DNA of 61,877 nucleotides from CBFHOS01 sp965657645 (GCA_965657645.1 CBFHOS010000011.1:1-61877), one strand, 5' to 3'; shown: positions 8,429 to 17,232, numbered from the stretch's first letter. Numbers and translations are program-made. Notes: a model not told the origin generated them from the sequence alone.

Positions 8429-9607
8429 ATGTCTGCTTTAGCTAAACCGGCTATGAAACCGGTATCCGCGCTATTTTCTTCTGGTCCAACCCGTAAACGG
8501 CCTGGATGGTCGCCCTCAGTTTTAGCCAATGCGGCTACCGGGCGTTCGCACCGAGCAAAAGCGGCACTTTCCCATATCCAAGACACATTGACCGGCATGC
8601 GTGAATTGCTGGGTCTTCCTGATGATTATCGGATCGGTATTGTACCGGCATCTGACACTGGTGCTGTTGAAATGGCGATGTGGTCATTGCTCGGCGCACG
8701 CGGTGTTGATGTCGTGGCGTGGGAATCATTCGGCCGCGCATGGGTTAGCGACGCTGTTAACCAACTCAAAGTAGAGCCGTTAAACGTGATTGAAGCGGAT
8801 TACGGCGATCTTCCTGATTTGACCAAGATTAATTTCGACCATGATGTGATCTTCACATGGAATGGCACGACGTCTGGTGTTCGCGTTGCCGATGGTGACT
8901 GGATTCCGGCTGATCGCGGTGGTCTTACCATTGCCGATTCTACCTCTGCTTGTTTTGCCATGGAAATGCCGTGGGACAAGCTTGATGTGGTCACCTTCAG
9001 CTTTCAAAAGGCGCTTGGTGGTGAGGGCGGTCACGGCGTGATTGTATTGTCACCGCGTGCGGTCGAGCGGGCCAATAGCCATAGCCCTACTTGGCCTGTG
9101 CCAAAGGTTCTATCGCTCCATAAAAAGGGCAAGCTGGACGAGGCGCTATTCACCGGATCAACCATTAACACGCCGTCTCTGCTGGTTATCGAGGACGCGC
9201 TGGACACGATCAATTGGGCTAAATCCATCGGCGGCCTGCCGGCGTTGATTGCGCGGGTTAATGCCAATCTGGCGGCGGTTGATGCGTTTGTTACCGGATC
9301 ACCGAATTTCGATTTTCTGGCAAATGTAGCGGCTACCCGCTCGCCAACATCGATCTGTCTAAAGATTAGCGATGACTGGTTCACCGCCCAAGACAAGGCC
9401 GCGCAAAAAGCAATTGTAACCGCCATGCAGGGTCTATTGGCCGACGAACAGGTCGCGCTTGATATCGGCTCTTACCGTGATGCGCCGCTTGGTCTGCGCA
9501 TTTGGGGCGGCCCGACGGTTGATCCAGAGGACACCATTGCCTTAATGCCATGGCTCGATTGGGCCTATCTAACAATTCGTACACAATTCCAGAATGAGGC
9601 TGCATAG
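8429..9607 (+). CDS. serC: Phosphoserine aminotransferase SerC
   Basis: PLP enzyme converting 3-phosphohydroxypyruvate plus glutamate to phosphoserine, the second step of serine synthesis; the family can also act in pyridoxal phosphate synthesis. The start is ATG at 8429, giving 392 residues. The longer frame from 8348 would translate the structured leader into an unlikely basic peptide, and a GAGGG site sits 5 bases before this ATG. The PLP lysine lies in TFSFQKALGGEGGHG (Lys194). The N-terminal SSGPTRKRPGW motif marks the alphaproteobacterial form of the family. It overlaps or abuts serA, forming a serine operon. Confidence 0.95.
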   Translation: MSALAKPAMKPVSALFSSGPTRKRPGWSPSVLANAATGRSHRAKAALSHIQDTLTGMRELLGLPDDYRIGIVPASDTGAVEMAMWSLLGARGVDVVAWESFGRAWVSDAVNQLKVEPLNVIEADYGDLPDLTKINFDHDVIFTWNGTTSGVRVADGDWIPADRGGLTIADSTSACFAMEMPWDKLDVVTFSFQKALGGEGGHGVIVLSPRAVERANSHSPTWPVPKVLSLHKKGKLDEALFTGSTINTPSLLVIEDALDTINWAKSIGGLPALIARVNANLAAVDAFVTGSPNFDFLANVAATRSPTSICLKISDDWFTAQDKAAQKAIVTAMQGLLADEQVALDIGSYRDAPLGLRIWGGPTVDPEDTIALMPWLDWAYLTIRTQFQNEAA

Positions 9608-9608
9608 C

Positions 9609-11210
9609 ATGACCGACAAGAAACCAAGAGTATTAATTAGTGACAAGCTGAGCCCTCGTGCGGCTGATATTTTCACCGAGCGCGGTGTTGATGTTGACGT
9701 AAAGCCGGGTATGAACCCCGAAGAACTGGCCGCGATTATCGGCGATTATGATGGTCTTGCCATTCGCTCTGCAACCAAGGTCACCAAAGAGATTCTAGCC
9801 GCGGCGACCAATCTGAAAGTTGTCGGCCGCGCTGGTATCGGTGTTGATAATGTCGATATTCCAGAAGCCACCAAAAAAGGTGTCGTGGTGATGAACACGC
9901 CTTATGGCAACGCCGTCACTACTGCGGAACATGCGATCACCATGCTATTGTCATTGGCCCGCCAGATTCCGGCGGCGAACGAATCGACACAGGCTGGCAA
10001 GTGGGAAAAGTCTCGCTTTATGGGTACAGAGATCACCGGCAAGACGCTTGGCATCATCGGCTGTGGTAACATTGGCGCGATTGTCGCTGACCGTGCGCAG
10101 GGCCTCAAAATGCGGGTTGTCGGTTTTGATCCGTATCTGACCCCGGAAAATGCAAAGCGTCTTGGCATCGAAAAGCTGGAACTGGACGAGTTGCTGGCGC
10201 GGGCTGATTTCATCTCATTGCATACACCGCTCACCGATAGCACCCGCAACATCATCAGTGCCGATGCGCTCAACAAAACCAAAAAAGGCGTGCGCATTGT
10301 CAATTGTGCGCGTGGTGGTCTGGTTGATGAATTGGCTCTGGCGGCGGCGATGGCATCTGGTCATGTGGCTGGTGCGGCGTTGGACGTGTTCGAGGAAGAG
10401 CCAGCCAAGAGCAACAAGCTGTTCGGTATGGAAAATGTCGTGGCGACTCCGCATCTAGGCGCGAGCACCACCGAGGCGCAGGAAAAAGTTGCGCTACAGG
10501 TTGCCGAGCAAATGGCTGATTTTCTTGTGCAGGGCGCGGTAACAAACGCCCTCAACATGGCATCGGTTAGCGCCGAAGAAGCCCCGATTCTAAGCCCGTA
10601 TATGGACCTTGGACGCCAGCTTGGTGAATTTCTTGGTCAGGTTGAAAGCGGCGGTTTGGGATCGGTTAGCATCGAATTTGATGGCCGTGCATCTGCTCTG
10701 AACCCAGAGCCGGTAGTGGCCTCGATCCTTGCTGGTCTATTGGGACCGGCAATGGAATCGGTGAATATGGTCAATGCGGCATCGGTTGCTAGCGCCAATG
10801 GCATCGCGGTTGCGACTGTGCGCCATGAACGCCGCTGTGACTATGAGACGCTATTGCGGGTGACGGCGATCTATGAAACTGGCGAGCGCACCATTGCCGG
10901 TACGTTGGTTGGCGGTGACAAGGCGCGTATCGTCGAGGTCCAGCAGATCGCGGTTGAGTCTGATTTCCCGGCGAACTTGCTGTATCTACGCAATTACGAC
11001 AAGCCCGGCTTTATCGGTGATCTTGGCGGCTTGTGCGGCCAGCATGGTATCAATATTGCGACTTTCCATCTTGGCCGCAAAGAAGCTGGCGGCGAGGCTG
11101 TGGCTCTGGTTGAGATCGATGGCAGTATGGATGAGGCAACATTGGCCGAGCTACGCGCCTTAAAACAGGTCGTGCGGGCAGATTTCCTGCGCTTCCAGCA
11201 ACCGGCCTAA
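9609..11210 (+). CDS. serA: D-3-phosphoglycerate dehydrogenase SerA
   Basis: Oxidises 3-phosphoglycerate to 3-phosphohydroxypyruvate, the committed step of serine synthesis. About 533 residues, the long (type 1) form. Domains in order: substrate-binding lobe; Rossmann domain with LGIIGCGNIG; NCARGGLVDE; catalytic region EEEPA and HLGAST; intervening ASB-type domain; and C-terminal ACT domain (LRNYDKPGFIGDLGGLCG onward), which senses serine in the family. I chose ATG at 9609 because GAGG lies 9 bases upstream. An in-frame ATG at 9594 would add 5 residues and overlap serC by 14 bases. A strong terminator follows, closing the serC-serA unit. Confidence 0.96.
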   Translation: MTDKKPRVLISDKLSPRAADIFTERGVDVDVKPGMNPEELAAIIGDYDGLAIRSATKVTKEILAAATNLKVVGRAGIGVDNVDIPEATKKGVVVMNTPYGNAVTTAEHAITMLLSLARQIPAANESTQAGKWEKSRFMGTEITGKTLGIIGCGNIGAIVADRAQGLKMRVVGFDPYLTPENAKRLGIEKLELDELLARADFISLHTPLTDSTRNIISADALNKTKKGVRIVNCARGGLVDELALAAAMASGHVAGAALDVFEEEPAKSNKLFGMENVVATPHLGASTTEAQEKVALQVAEQMADFLVQGAVTNALNMASVSAEEAPILSPYMDLGRQLGEFLGQVESGGLGSVSIEFDGRASALNPEPVVASILAGLLGPAMESVNMVNAASVASANGIAVATVRHERRCDYETLLRVTAIYETGERTIAGTLVGGDKARIVEVQQIAVESDFPANLLYLRNYDKPGFIGDLGGLCGQHGINIATFHLGRKEAGGEAVALVEIDGSMDEATLAELRALKQVVRADFLRFQQPA

Positions 11211-11246
11211 ACATTACCTCCTAGGTAACTTACATGATGAATTGAG

Positions 11247-11277
11247 GGCGGCGCCGCTTGCGGTTGCCGCCTTTTTT
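11247..11277 (+). terminator. Rho-independent terminator after serA
   Basis: GGCGGC (11247-11252) pairs with GCCGCC (11266-11271), followed immediately by six T. It lies 36 bases after serA and separates the serine operon from purA. Confidence 0.88.
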
Positions 11278-11357
11278 CGTTATCACTATGCCGTTCAAGG
11301 GGCGTGACACGGCGCTACCCTAATTTTTCAAAAGTTTCGTTCCGTAAAGGATACATC

Positions 11358-12650
11358 ATGACAAATGTAGCGGTTATCGGCGCCCAGTGGGGTGACGAGG
11401 GCAAGGGCAAAATTGTTGACTGGCTGTCTAGCCGCGCCGATGTGGTGGTGCGTTTTCAAGGCGGTCACAATGCCGGTCATACGCTGGTCATTGATGGCGT
11501 TGTTTATAAATTGTCGCTATTGCCGTCTGGCATGGTGCGCCCCGGCAAAATGTCGATCATCGGTAATGGCGTGGTTATTGATCCGGCGCATTTGATCGAG
11601 GAAATCGCCCTGTTGCGTAGCCAAGGCGCGATCATCACTCCTGAAACATTGCTGGTATCTGATACTGCCGCCCTTATCCTGCCTGTTCATCAGGCGGTTG
11701 ATGCGGCGCGTGAGGTATTGCGCGGTGATGCCAAGATCGGCACGACTGGCCGCGGCATTGGTCCGGCCTATGAGGATAAAGTCGCCCGCCGCGCCGTGCG
11801 TTTTGGCGATCTGGCGAATGAAGAAACACTGAGCCATAAATTGGCGGCTCTATGTGCGCATCACAATGTCTGGCTTGCGGCTGGTGGTCATGAACTGGCT
11901 GATCCGGAAAAGATGAAGGCCGATTTGATGGCGATGCGTGATGAATTGCTGGCCTATGCTGGCCAGAGTTGGCGCGTGCTTGCCGATGCCAAGGCCCAGA
12001 ATAAGCGGGTTTTGTTTGAGGGCGCACAGGGCGTGATGCTCGATGTTGACCACGGCACCTATCCGTTTGTGACCTCGTCCAACACGGTTGCGGGTCAGGC
12101 GGCAACGGGATCTGGCACCGGCCCGACCTCGGTTGGCTTTGTGCTGGGTATTACCAAATCATACACCACCCGCGTGGGTTCGGGGCCGTTTCCAACCGAA
12201 GATTTCGGCGATGATGGCGACCGCATGGGCGAGAGAGGCCGCGAGTTCGGCACGGTCACCGGCCGCAAGCGGCGTTGTGGCTGGTTTGATGCGGTGATGG
12301 TACGCCAAGCCAATGCGGTGGCGGGCATTACCGGCATGGCCCTGACCAAGCTCGATGTGCTGGACGGGTTTGAAACGCTAAAGATCTGTGTTGGTTATGA
12401 AGTGAACGGCACGCGGCTGGATTATTTCCCGTCAGACGCCGGCGCACAGGCCGCCTGCACCCCGATCTATGAGGAAATGCCGGGATGGAGCGAGAGCACC
12501 TACGGCGCCCAGAGCTGGGCCGCGCTTCCGGCGAATGCGGTTAAATATATCCGCCGCGTGGAAGAGCTAACAAAAACCCCCGTAACCCTGCTTTCCACCA
12601 GCCCAGAACGCGACGACACGATTCTGGTCTCGGACCCGTTCGAGGGTTAG
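11358..12650 (+). CDS. purA: Adenylosuccinate synthetase PurA
   Basis: GTP-dependent ligation of aspartate to IMP, the first committed step to AMP. The GTP-binding loop WGDEGKGK lies at residues 11-18. Other family motifs: GGHNAGHT, TTGRGIGPAYEDK, LFEGAQGVMLD and TGRKRRCGWFD. The start is ATG at 11358 (430 residues), preceded by AAAGGA. The frame remains open upstream to 11304, but that extension is not family-like. It appears to be a single-gene unit between the serA terminator and the accessory patch. Confidence 0.97.
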   Translation: MTNVAVIGAQWGDEGKGKIVDWLSSRADVVVRFQGGHNAGHTLVIDGVVYKLSLLPSGMVRPGKMSIIGNGVVIDPAHLIEEIALLRSQGAIITPETLLVSDTAALILPVHQAVDAAREVLRGDAKIGTTGRGIGPAYEDKVARRAVRFGDLANEETLSHKLAALCAHHNVWLAAGGHELADPEKMKADLMAMRDELLAYAGQSWRVLADAKAQNKRVLFEGAQGVMLDVDHGTYPFVTSSNTVAGQAATGSGTGPTSVGFVLGITKSYTTRVGSGPFPTEDFGDDGDRMGERGREFGTVTGRKRRCGWFDAVMVRQANAVAGITGMALTKLDVLDGFETLKICVGYEVNGTRLDYFPSDAGAQAACTPIYEEMPGWSESTYGAQSWAALPANAVKYIRRVEELTKTPVTLLSTSPERDDTILVSDPFEG

Positions 12651-12834
12651 GGACTGGGGTTAGTCTTCGTCTTTATGAGATGATTTTCACAATGTCGTGA
12701 GCTTATTGAATTGGGATCAGTGAACTGGTACAGTTCTCTTGCAATGTCGCTCATTCCTCAACGGTCTCCAACAACGAGATACCTAAAGCCTCACACAGGC
12801 TGGGAATGGGCGATTTTTTATGCACGGCCCAGAG
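12651..12834. other. Non-coding stretch after purA
   Basis: A+T-richer than the purA gene. I see no tRNA cloverleaf, no strong hairpin with a T-tract and no convincing gene; a 72-residue frame at 12711-12929 runs into the antisense of the next gene and lacks family features. This marks the left edge of the accessory patch. Confidence 0.4.
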
Positions 12835-13425
12835 TTATGGAAATCTTAGCAAACACCGGATTTTTGGCTCTATCAATTTATACCAATCATCATGCCGCGC
12901 CTTGTTTGGGTGAGATGATCGATGGATAGCTCCCGCTATCATATCTGCTGTTTGAATTAACACGTCAGATTGTGAGTCTTTCATCTGGAATGATGTGACC
13001 ATGCCGCCTGTCCTTAGCCGGAGATAGGTGTCCAACGACTTTACGATCGAGCGGCTTGCTTTACCATCCAGACGAATCTTAGCGTTATCCAGATCACTGG
13101 CTTGCAATATTTTCTTGAGAAAGAAATTGTAAAACAACTTTGGCCGCTCGCGTAAAATTGGATTATATATTGCGTGTTTATCCACGATAATTGCCGTAAT
13201 TTCATAGTTGTATTTGTCCAGCAGCGCGAAAAACTGGTCTCTTTCTTTTGGTTTGGATTGGCTAAATTTAAACTCCATTTTTCCTGATTTGCGGAGCAGG
13301 TTTTTGATTGAGAGTTGCAATTGCTGTGCTTGCTCAAAGTCTTTAAAGATCACTAGCGCTATTACAAAGTATTGGAAACTACTTCGCACGCCCGGATCAC
13401 CGCTCTCATCAATGAACACCAACAT
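12835..13425 (-). CDS. DUF3800-type protein
   Basis: A 196-residue protein opening with the MLVFIDESGDPG motif and ending with an IQTADMIAGAIHR motif. Both are typical of the DUF3800 family, whose members have an RNase H-like acidic core and often occur in accessory or mobile regions. Function is unproven in the family. The sequence is lysine-, asparagine- and phenylalanine-rich, and its DNA is visibly more A+T-rich than the flanking purA and rpoH genes, consistent with horizontal acquisition. No strong ribosome site precedes the ATG. It has no obvious partner gene, so a toxin or defence role would be speculation. Confidence 0.75.
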   Translation of the reverse strand: MLVFIDESGDPGVRSSFQYFVIALVIFKDFEQAQQLQLSIKNLLRKSGKMEFKFSQSKPKERDQFFALLDKYNYEITAIIVDKHAIYNPILRERPKLFYNFFLKKILQASDLDNAKIRLDGKASRSIVKSLDTYLRLRTGGMVTSFQMKDSQSDVLIQTADMIAGAIHRSSHPNKARHDDWYKLIEPKIRCLLRFP

Positions 13426-13669
13426 TATGGTAGTTCAGGCTTTTTTATATCCACCATTTGTGCGCCTCCCTTGCCTCAGCCTTTAGGGCTACTCTATCGG
13501 GAGGGGGTTAATTTTGTGTTAAGGAGGGCGGGTTAATGGTGAGTATCAATGTACTCTGTTAAGGTTTGTTTGGCTTTTGTTGCTGGCTGTGATGCGCGCT
13601 GGGCTTTGGGTTTTGGCGGCGCTGGGTGGCCCATTTGCAATCTTTGGTTGGGGCTGTCACGGTGATGGC
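13426..13669. other. Non-coding stretch, accessory patch
   Basis: Between the DUF3800-type gene and the inverted-repeat element. I find no convincing gene. A 61-residue frame (13577-13762) starts here but lacks a good ribosome site and runs into the inverted-repeat element. GGGAGGGGG and AAGGAGGGCGGG stretches near 13500 and 13525 are purine-rich but precede no plausible start. Confidence 0.35.
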
Positions 13670-13774
13670 GTCACTACACAAAGTACAAGCATCCCCTTAT
13701 CGGGTTGCTTGCTGAATACAATACCTTCACCGGAAATAGGCAAGAGCTTTGCTTGTGCTTAGTTGTGTAGTGAC
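13670..13774. mobile_element. MITE-like inverted-repeat element (~105 bp)
   Basis: The element begins GTCACTACACAA and ends TTGTGTAGTGAC, perfect 12-bp terminal inverted repeats. The arms extend imperfectly inward: ACAAGC near 13685-13690 pairs with GCTTGT at 13751-13756. The roughly 60-bp interior has no coding potential. Size, terminal repeats and location in an accessory patch suggest a non-autonomous miniature element or a large hairpin. No clear target-site duplication is visible, and no second copy is in the window. Confidence 0.5.
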
Positions 13775-13828
13775 CGACCTGATGCCAGATGGCTCAGACG
13801 GTAACGCTACCATTGAGAGGGCGTGCAT

Positions 13829-14242
13829 ATGTCCATCATCCAATCACAAGATAATTATCAATTACGATATTATAGAAACAACACCAACCCCCTGACGAAC
13901 GCCAGCATCGCTCTGCTGTTCGCGTTCATGACGCTATCAATCGCGGGCTGTACCAGTCCCTATAATACCAATTTTGATAGTAAGGAAACGTCAGGGATAT
14001 CAGAAATATCAGAAACGATAAAAACGTCAGAAACGTCAGAAATACCAGAAATGATAGTTATAATCGTGCATGAACCCCTGCATTCCGGACAAAACATGCC
14101 GGTGTTCCCGTTTCTGGGGCCGACTGGTATGTTCGAGATGTATCCAGAGGGTTTCGGGCCGGTCTATAACACCCACCCAATGCCCCATCCAACTACAAGC
14201 ATGGAAGCACAGCAGTATTGGAACAACCTGTTTGGTAACTAA
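13829..14242 (+). CDS. Putative lipoprotein, unknown function
   Basis: About 137 residues from ATG 13829 (GAGAGG ribosome site 8 bases upstream; a GTG at 13823 is also in frame). A hydrophobic stretch ends in the lipobox-like SIAGC, with cysteine near residue 41, after an unusually long polar N-region. The mature part begins with a low-complexity Ser/Glu/Thr/Ile segment encoded by degenerate 9-bp repeats (TCAGAAACG-like, about 13990-14055). The C-terminal half is Pro/Met-rich (MPVFPFLGPTGMF). I do not recognise the family. A+T-rich for this window, consistent with the accessory character of the patch. Confidence 0.55.
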   Translation: MSIIQSQDNYQLRYYRNNTNPLTNASIALLFAFMTLSIAGCTSPYNTNFDSKETSGISEISETIKTSETSEIPEMIVIIVHEPLHSGQNMPVFPFLGPTGMFEMYPEGFGPVYNTHPMPHPTTSMEAQQYWNNLFGN

Positions 14243-14262
14243 TAGCTGATGTTAAGCCGGGC

Positions 14263-14285
14263 AAATGTTAACCCGCCCAACATTT
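14263..14285 (-). other. Hairpin downstream of rpoH
   Basis: AAATGTT (14263-14269) pairs with AACATTT (14279-14285) around a 9-base loop, 15 bases beyond the rpoH stop on its transcript. There is no T-tract, so it may be a 3'-stabilising or weak terminating structure. One arm lies in a tandem duplicate. Confidence 0.4.
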
Positions 14286-14304
14286 AGGCCGCCCAACATT
14301 TAGG
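14273..14304 (-). repeat. 16-bp tandem duplication at the rpoH stop codon
   Basis: CCGCCCAACATTTAGG is present twice in a row (14273-14288 and 14289-14304). Read on the rpoH strand the unit is CCTAAATGTTGGGCGG; the rpoH TAA (14300-14302) is inside the first copy. Compare the arrays at 53320 and 57957. Confidence 0.85.
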
Positions 14305-15232
14305 CCGGTAGAGCACCCCGTCCGTTATCGGAACCGTCTTCGGCTGGCAATAGTTTCATTTCCAGTGCCTGTTCGCGCACGGCTTTTTGCAGCTTTTCAA
14401 AGGCGCGGACTTCGATCTGGCGAATACGCTCGCGGCTAACCGAAAATTCCTTGGCCAGATCCTCTAGCGTGAGCGGCGGTTCAGCCAAGCGGCGGGCCTG
14501 TAGGATACGCTGTTCGCGCTCGTTCAGATCCTTCATCGCGTTCAGCATTAATCCTTGGCGGGCGTGATATTCCTCATGCTCGGCAAAGTTGGTCTCCTGA
14601 TCGGTGCTGTCATCCTCTAGCCAATCCTGCCATTCGCCGGTGCCCTCACCGTCGCGTGATAGCGGCACGTTGAGCGAGCGGTCATTGCCCGCCATGCGCT
14701 GGTTCATCGACATGACCTCGGCCTCTGTAACGTCCAGCTGGTTGGCGATGAGCGTCACCTGTTCCGGCTTTAGATCGCCATCATCAATGGCTTGGATTTT
14801 GCCTTTAATCCGGCGCAGGTTGAAAAACAGCTTTTTCTGGCCAGCGGTTGTACCGATTTTGACCAATGACCATGACCGCAGGATATATTCCTGAATGGCG
14901 GCCTTGATCCACCACATCGCATAGGTCGCGAGGCGGAAGCCTTTTTCGGGCTCAAACTTTTTCACCGCATGCATCATGCCAAGATTGCCCTCTGAAATGA
15001 GGTCGGCAACCGGCAGGCCATAGCCGCGATAGCCCATGGCGATTTTTGCAACGAGGCGCAAATGGCTGGTGACGAGCTGGTGCGCCGAATCCACATCGCC
15101 TTGCTCTTTCCATGCTTTGGCGAGGGTGTATTCCTGTTTTGGCTCCAGCATCGGAAAGGCGCGGATCTGTTCTAGATAGCGCGATAGATTGCCGTCAGGG
15201 CTGATAACGGGAAGGTTAGTTCTTGCGGCCAT
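14300..15232 (-). CDS. rpoH: RNA polymerase sigma-32 factor RpoH
   Basis: Heat-shock sigma factor. 310 residues, normal length. Region 2 includes ISEGNLGMMHAVKKFEPEKGFRLATYAMWWI (about 79-109) in two readable halves, the classic core-binding and -10 recognition segment. The RpoH box QKKLFFNLR lies at 132-140 and distinguishes RpoH from other group 3 factors. Region 4 ends with a helix-turn-helix SVSRERIRQIE that reads the -35 box. In E. coli RpoH is degraded by FtsH (3738-5651 here). Many alphaproteobacteria carry two RpoH paralogues; only one is in view. The upstream 280 bases are non-coding. Confidence 0.95.
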   Translation of the reverse strand: MAARTNLPVISPDGNLSRYLEQIRAFPMLEPKQEYTLAKAWKEQGDVDSAHQLVTSHLRLVAKIAMGYRGYGLPVADLISEGNLGMMHAVKKFEPEKGFRLATYAMWWIKAAIQEYILRSWSLVKIGTTAGQKKLFFNLRRIKGKIQAIDDGDLKPEQVTLIANQLDVTEAEVMSMNQRMAGNDRSLNVPLSRDGEGTGEWQDWLEDDSTDQETNFAEHEEYHARQGLMLNAMKDLNEREQRILQARRLAEPPLTLEDLAKEFSVSRERIRQIEVRAFEKLQKAVREQALEMKLLPAEDGSDNGRGALPA

Positions 15233-15511
15233 GTCAAAATCCTCCAGTCACATAAAGCTCTTATCAGGGTGGCGCCAGTGTAGGCGTTAAATGGTCGGTG
15301 TCTAAGCTTTATTAGGTTGTGGCTTAGACTGCCTCAAAGCGCCATTTTTGTTCAAGTTGGCCAGAAGGCCATTAAAATATGCTCCGATTGTTTACTTAAA
15401 CCATTAAAAATCGGCGGGAATAAGGCACAAGGATGCCTATCCCTATCCTTTTGATATGGGGTATTCACCCAAAAAATCCAGTATTGGCATTAGGATAGCG
15501 GGTGCGACTTT
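15233..15511. other. rpoH upstream region
   Basis: Non-coding interval between the rluD-type gene and rpoH, both on the minus strand. It contains small inverted repeats: TCTAAGC/GCTTAGA (15301-15307 with 15322-15328), TGGCC/GGCCA (15358-15371) and AAGGAT/ATCCTT (15429-15434 with 15445-15450). None is followed by a T-tract. It should hold the rpoH promoter; I saw a CTTGAA but no matching heat-shock -10, so I assign none. Confidence 0.4.
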
Positions 15512-16675
15512 CTAGCGCACGCCCGATGCACGCTCGGCAACGGCCTTTTCCATCACGCCCAATAAACCGGCCATATCATCCGGCGGGGCCACGTCAAACG
15601 CCATTGCCTCGCCGGTAATCGGGTGGGCAAAGCCGAGATGCACGGCATGCAACGCCTGACGGTCAAAGGCGCGGAGCTGGTTTAGCGCGGTGCGGGCAAC
15701 GGTATCGGGCATCTGTCCGGCGCGGGGGGCCTTGCCATAAATCGGATCACCGATGACGCCATGCCCGATATGCGCCATATGCACCCTGATCTGGTGGGTG
15801 CGGCCTGTCTCTAGGGTGCATTCGATGAGCGAGCCAAAAGGCGGGAAAATGCGTTCAACCCGCCAATGTGTAATCGCATGCCGCCCACGCGGGTTTACCG
15901 CCTGTTTCTTGCGGTCATAATTTGATCGGCCTAGCGGTTCATCGACAACGCCCTCGCGTTCTACACCAATGCCCCAGACCAACGCGTTATAGCGGCGGTC
16001 AAGATCATGCGCGGCGAACATATCGGACAGGCGGTGGTGCGCCGCATCGGTCTTTGCCGCGACCATCACGCCGGATGTATCCTTGTCGAGGCGGTGCACA
16101 ATGCCGGGGCGCATAACCCCGCCAATACCGGTGAGGCTAGGCCCGCAATGATTAATCAGCGCATTCACCAAAGTGCCGGTTTGTTGGCCCGGCGCCGGAT
16201 GCACAACCATGCCCGCTGGCTTGTTCAGAACGATCAGATGTTCATCCTCAAACAACACATCAATCGGTATATTCTCGCCCTTTGGGGTGGCGTCAACCGG
16301 CGGCGGCAGGCGTAACATATAGACGCTATCGGGGCGCGCATTCGCCGATGGATCACGCATTGGCCGTTCCTCATTACCGACTAGCTCGCTCAAGTTTCCC
16401 TCGATGATCAGGTTTTTAAGGCGGCTCCGTGACAGAGGCGGCAGGGTTGCAATATCAACATTGAGGCGTGGATGCGGCGGGACTTCGCGGCCCTCGGCTA
16501 GCGCGGCCAATTCGGCTGGTGATACGTCGCTGGAAAAGGCTTGGGCCAGAAACCGGTCCATGCGTTCAGGCTTGATCCCGCTGGGATTGGTGATGGTGAT
16601 TAGGCTGGCGCCCCCGTCCGGACTATCAAAATCATCGTAATCATCAAAATCATCATCGTTAATCGGGTCGTTCAT
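15512..16675 (-). CDS. rluD: RluA/RluD-family pseudouridine synthase
   Basis: Isomerises uridines in 23S rRNA; RluD makes pseudouridines of helix 69. The 387-residue product has an N-terminal acidic tail and an S4 RNA-binding domain (about 38-100) with an insertion typical of alphaproteobacteria before LSRSRLKNLI. The catalytic domain has the signature HRLDKDTSG at 194-202 (catalytic aspartate 197). Also present: VVHPAPG, ALVWG and the substrate-binding ETGRTHQIRVH. It is longer than E. coli RluD (326) because of the acidic tail and insertion. It is divergent from the DUF6476-like gene and upstream of rpoH. The exact target (RluD or RluC type) is inferred. Confidence 0.88.
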   Translation of the reverse strand: MNDPINDDDFDDYDDFDSPDGGASLITITNPSGIKPERMDRFLAQAFSSDVSPAELAALAEGREVPPHPRLNVDIATLPPLSRSRLKNLIIEGNLSELVGNEERPMRDPSANARPDSVYMLRLPPPVDATPKGENIPIDVLFEDEHLIVLNKPAGMVVHPAPGQQTGTLVNALINHCGPSLTGIGGVMRPGIVHRLDKDTSGVMVAAKTDAAHHRLSDMFAAHDLDRRYNALVWGIGVEREGVVDEPLGRSNYDRKKQAVNPRGRHAITHWRVERIFPPFGSLIECTLETGRTHQIRVHMAHIGHGVIGDPIYGKAPRAGQMPDTVARTALNQLRAFDRQALHAVHLGFAHPITGEAMAFDVAPPDDMAGLLGVMEKAVAERASGVR

Positions 16676-16782
16676 AGCGGGGCCTTGCGCAATATAATCT
16701 ATAGGGGCGGATGCTGTGGGGGGATTTAACTCCGGCGCAGGTGGGAATGCAAGGCCGGCATGGGGCTAGGGTACGGGGAATC

Positions 16783-16812
16783 GGGTCAAAAATGGGTCAA
16801 AATCGGGTCAAA
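16783..16812. repeat. 11-bp-period triple GGGTCAAA repeat
   Basis: GGGTCAAA occurs at 16783-16790, 16794-16801 and 16805-16812, a strict 11-bp period in the intergenic region between rluD and the DUF6476-like gene. One helical turn spacing could suit a regulator, but simple slippage is equally possible. Confidence 0.6.
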
Positions 16813-16887
16813 TTCGGTGGGCGTTCGGGCCGTTCTATGCTATGTGACGGAGAATATGAGCATTTCACCAACGAAGGCGCCCTAACC

Positions 16888-17232
16888 ATGACCGATCAGA
16901 ATAATAGCCAAGACAAATTGGCCGATCACGAGCCATCAGGCGTCGTGCGTCATTTGGGACTGATCAAGGCGCTGGCGGTGATCATGGCGGTTCTGATTGT
17001 CGCGGCGCTGGTGGTGATTGTGGTGACGATCTATTCCCGCCTGCAAGCCCGCGATGAGGCCAGGGCGGCCACCCAGATAGAGCTCGCTATTCCATCTGGT
17101 GCGGCGGTGACGTCGGCTAGTTCGGACAAATCCGGTTTGACCATTGTTCTGGATGGTAATGATGGACAGGAAATCTGGCGGCTAACCGCAACCGGTCGGG
17201 TCATTCAGAAAATCAGCATCAAGCCGGAATAG
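16888..17232 (+). CDS. Small membrane-anchored protein (DUF6476-like)
   Basis: 114 residues from ATG 16888. The frame is open further upstream (to 16711), but the extra residues translate the repeat-rich intergenic region and look non-coding; a GAAGG sits about 12 bases before this ATG. A polar N-terminus is followed by one transmembrane helix (about 30-54, LIKALAVIMAVLIVAALVVI), a short charged linker, and a compact beta-rich domain with GLTIVLDGNDGQEIWRLT. It resembles the DUF6476 family of alphaproteobacteria, which often sits next to rluD and rpoH; function is unknown. It ends one base from the convergent gene 17234-17599. Confidence 0.7.
   Translation: MTDQNNSQDKLADHEPSGVVRHLGLIKALAVIMAVLIVAALVVIVVTIYSRLQARDEARAATQIELAIPSGAAVTSASSDKSGLTIVLDGNDGQEIWRLTATGRVIQKISIKPE

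Noticed and set aside
12651..12834. tRNA or small RNA gene after purA
   Set aside because: No cloverleaf, CCA end or strong terminator could be found.
13577..13762. 61-residue frame MLLAVMRAG... as a gene
   Set aside because: No clear ribosome site, no family features, and its 3' half is the inverted-repeat element.
15233..15511. Sigma-32 autoregulatory promoter before rpoH
   Set aside because: A CTTGAA is present, but no CCCCAT-like -10 lies at the right distance.
16711..16887. 59-residue extension of the DUF6476-like protein
   Set aside because: Translates the GGGTCAAA repeat region; a better start lies at 16888.
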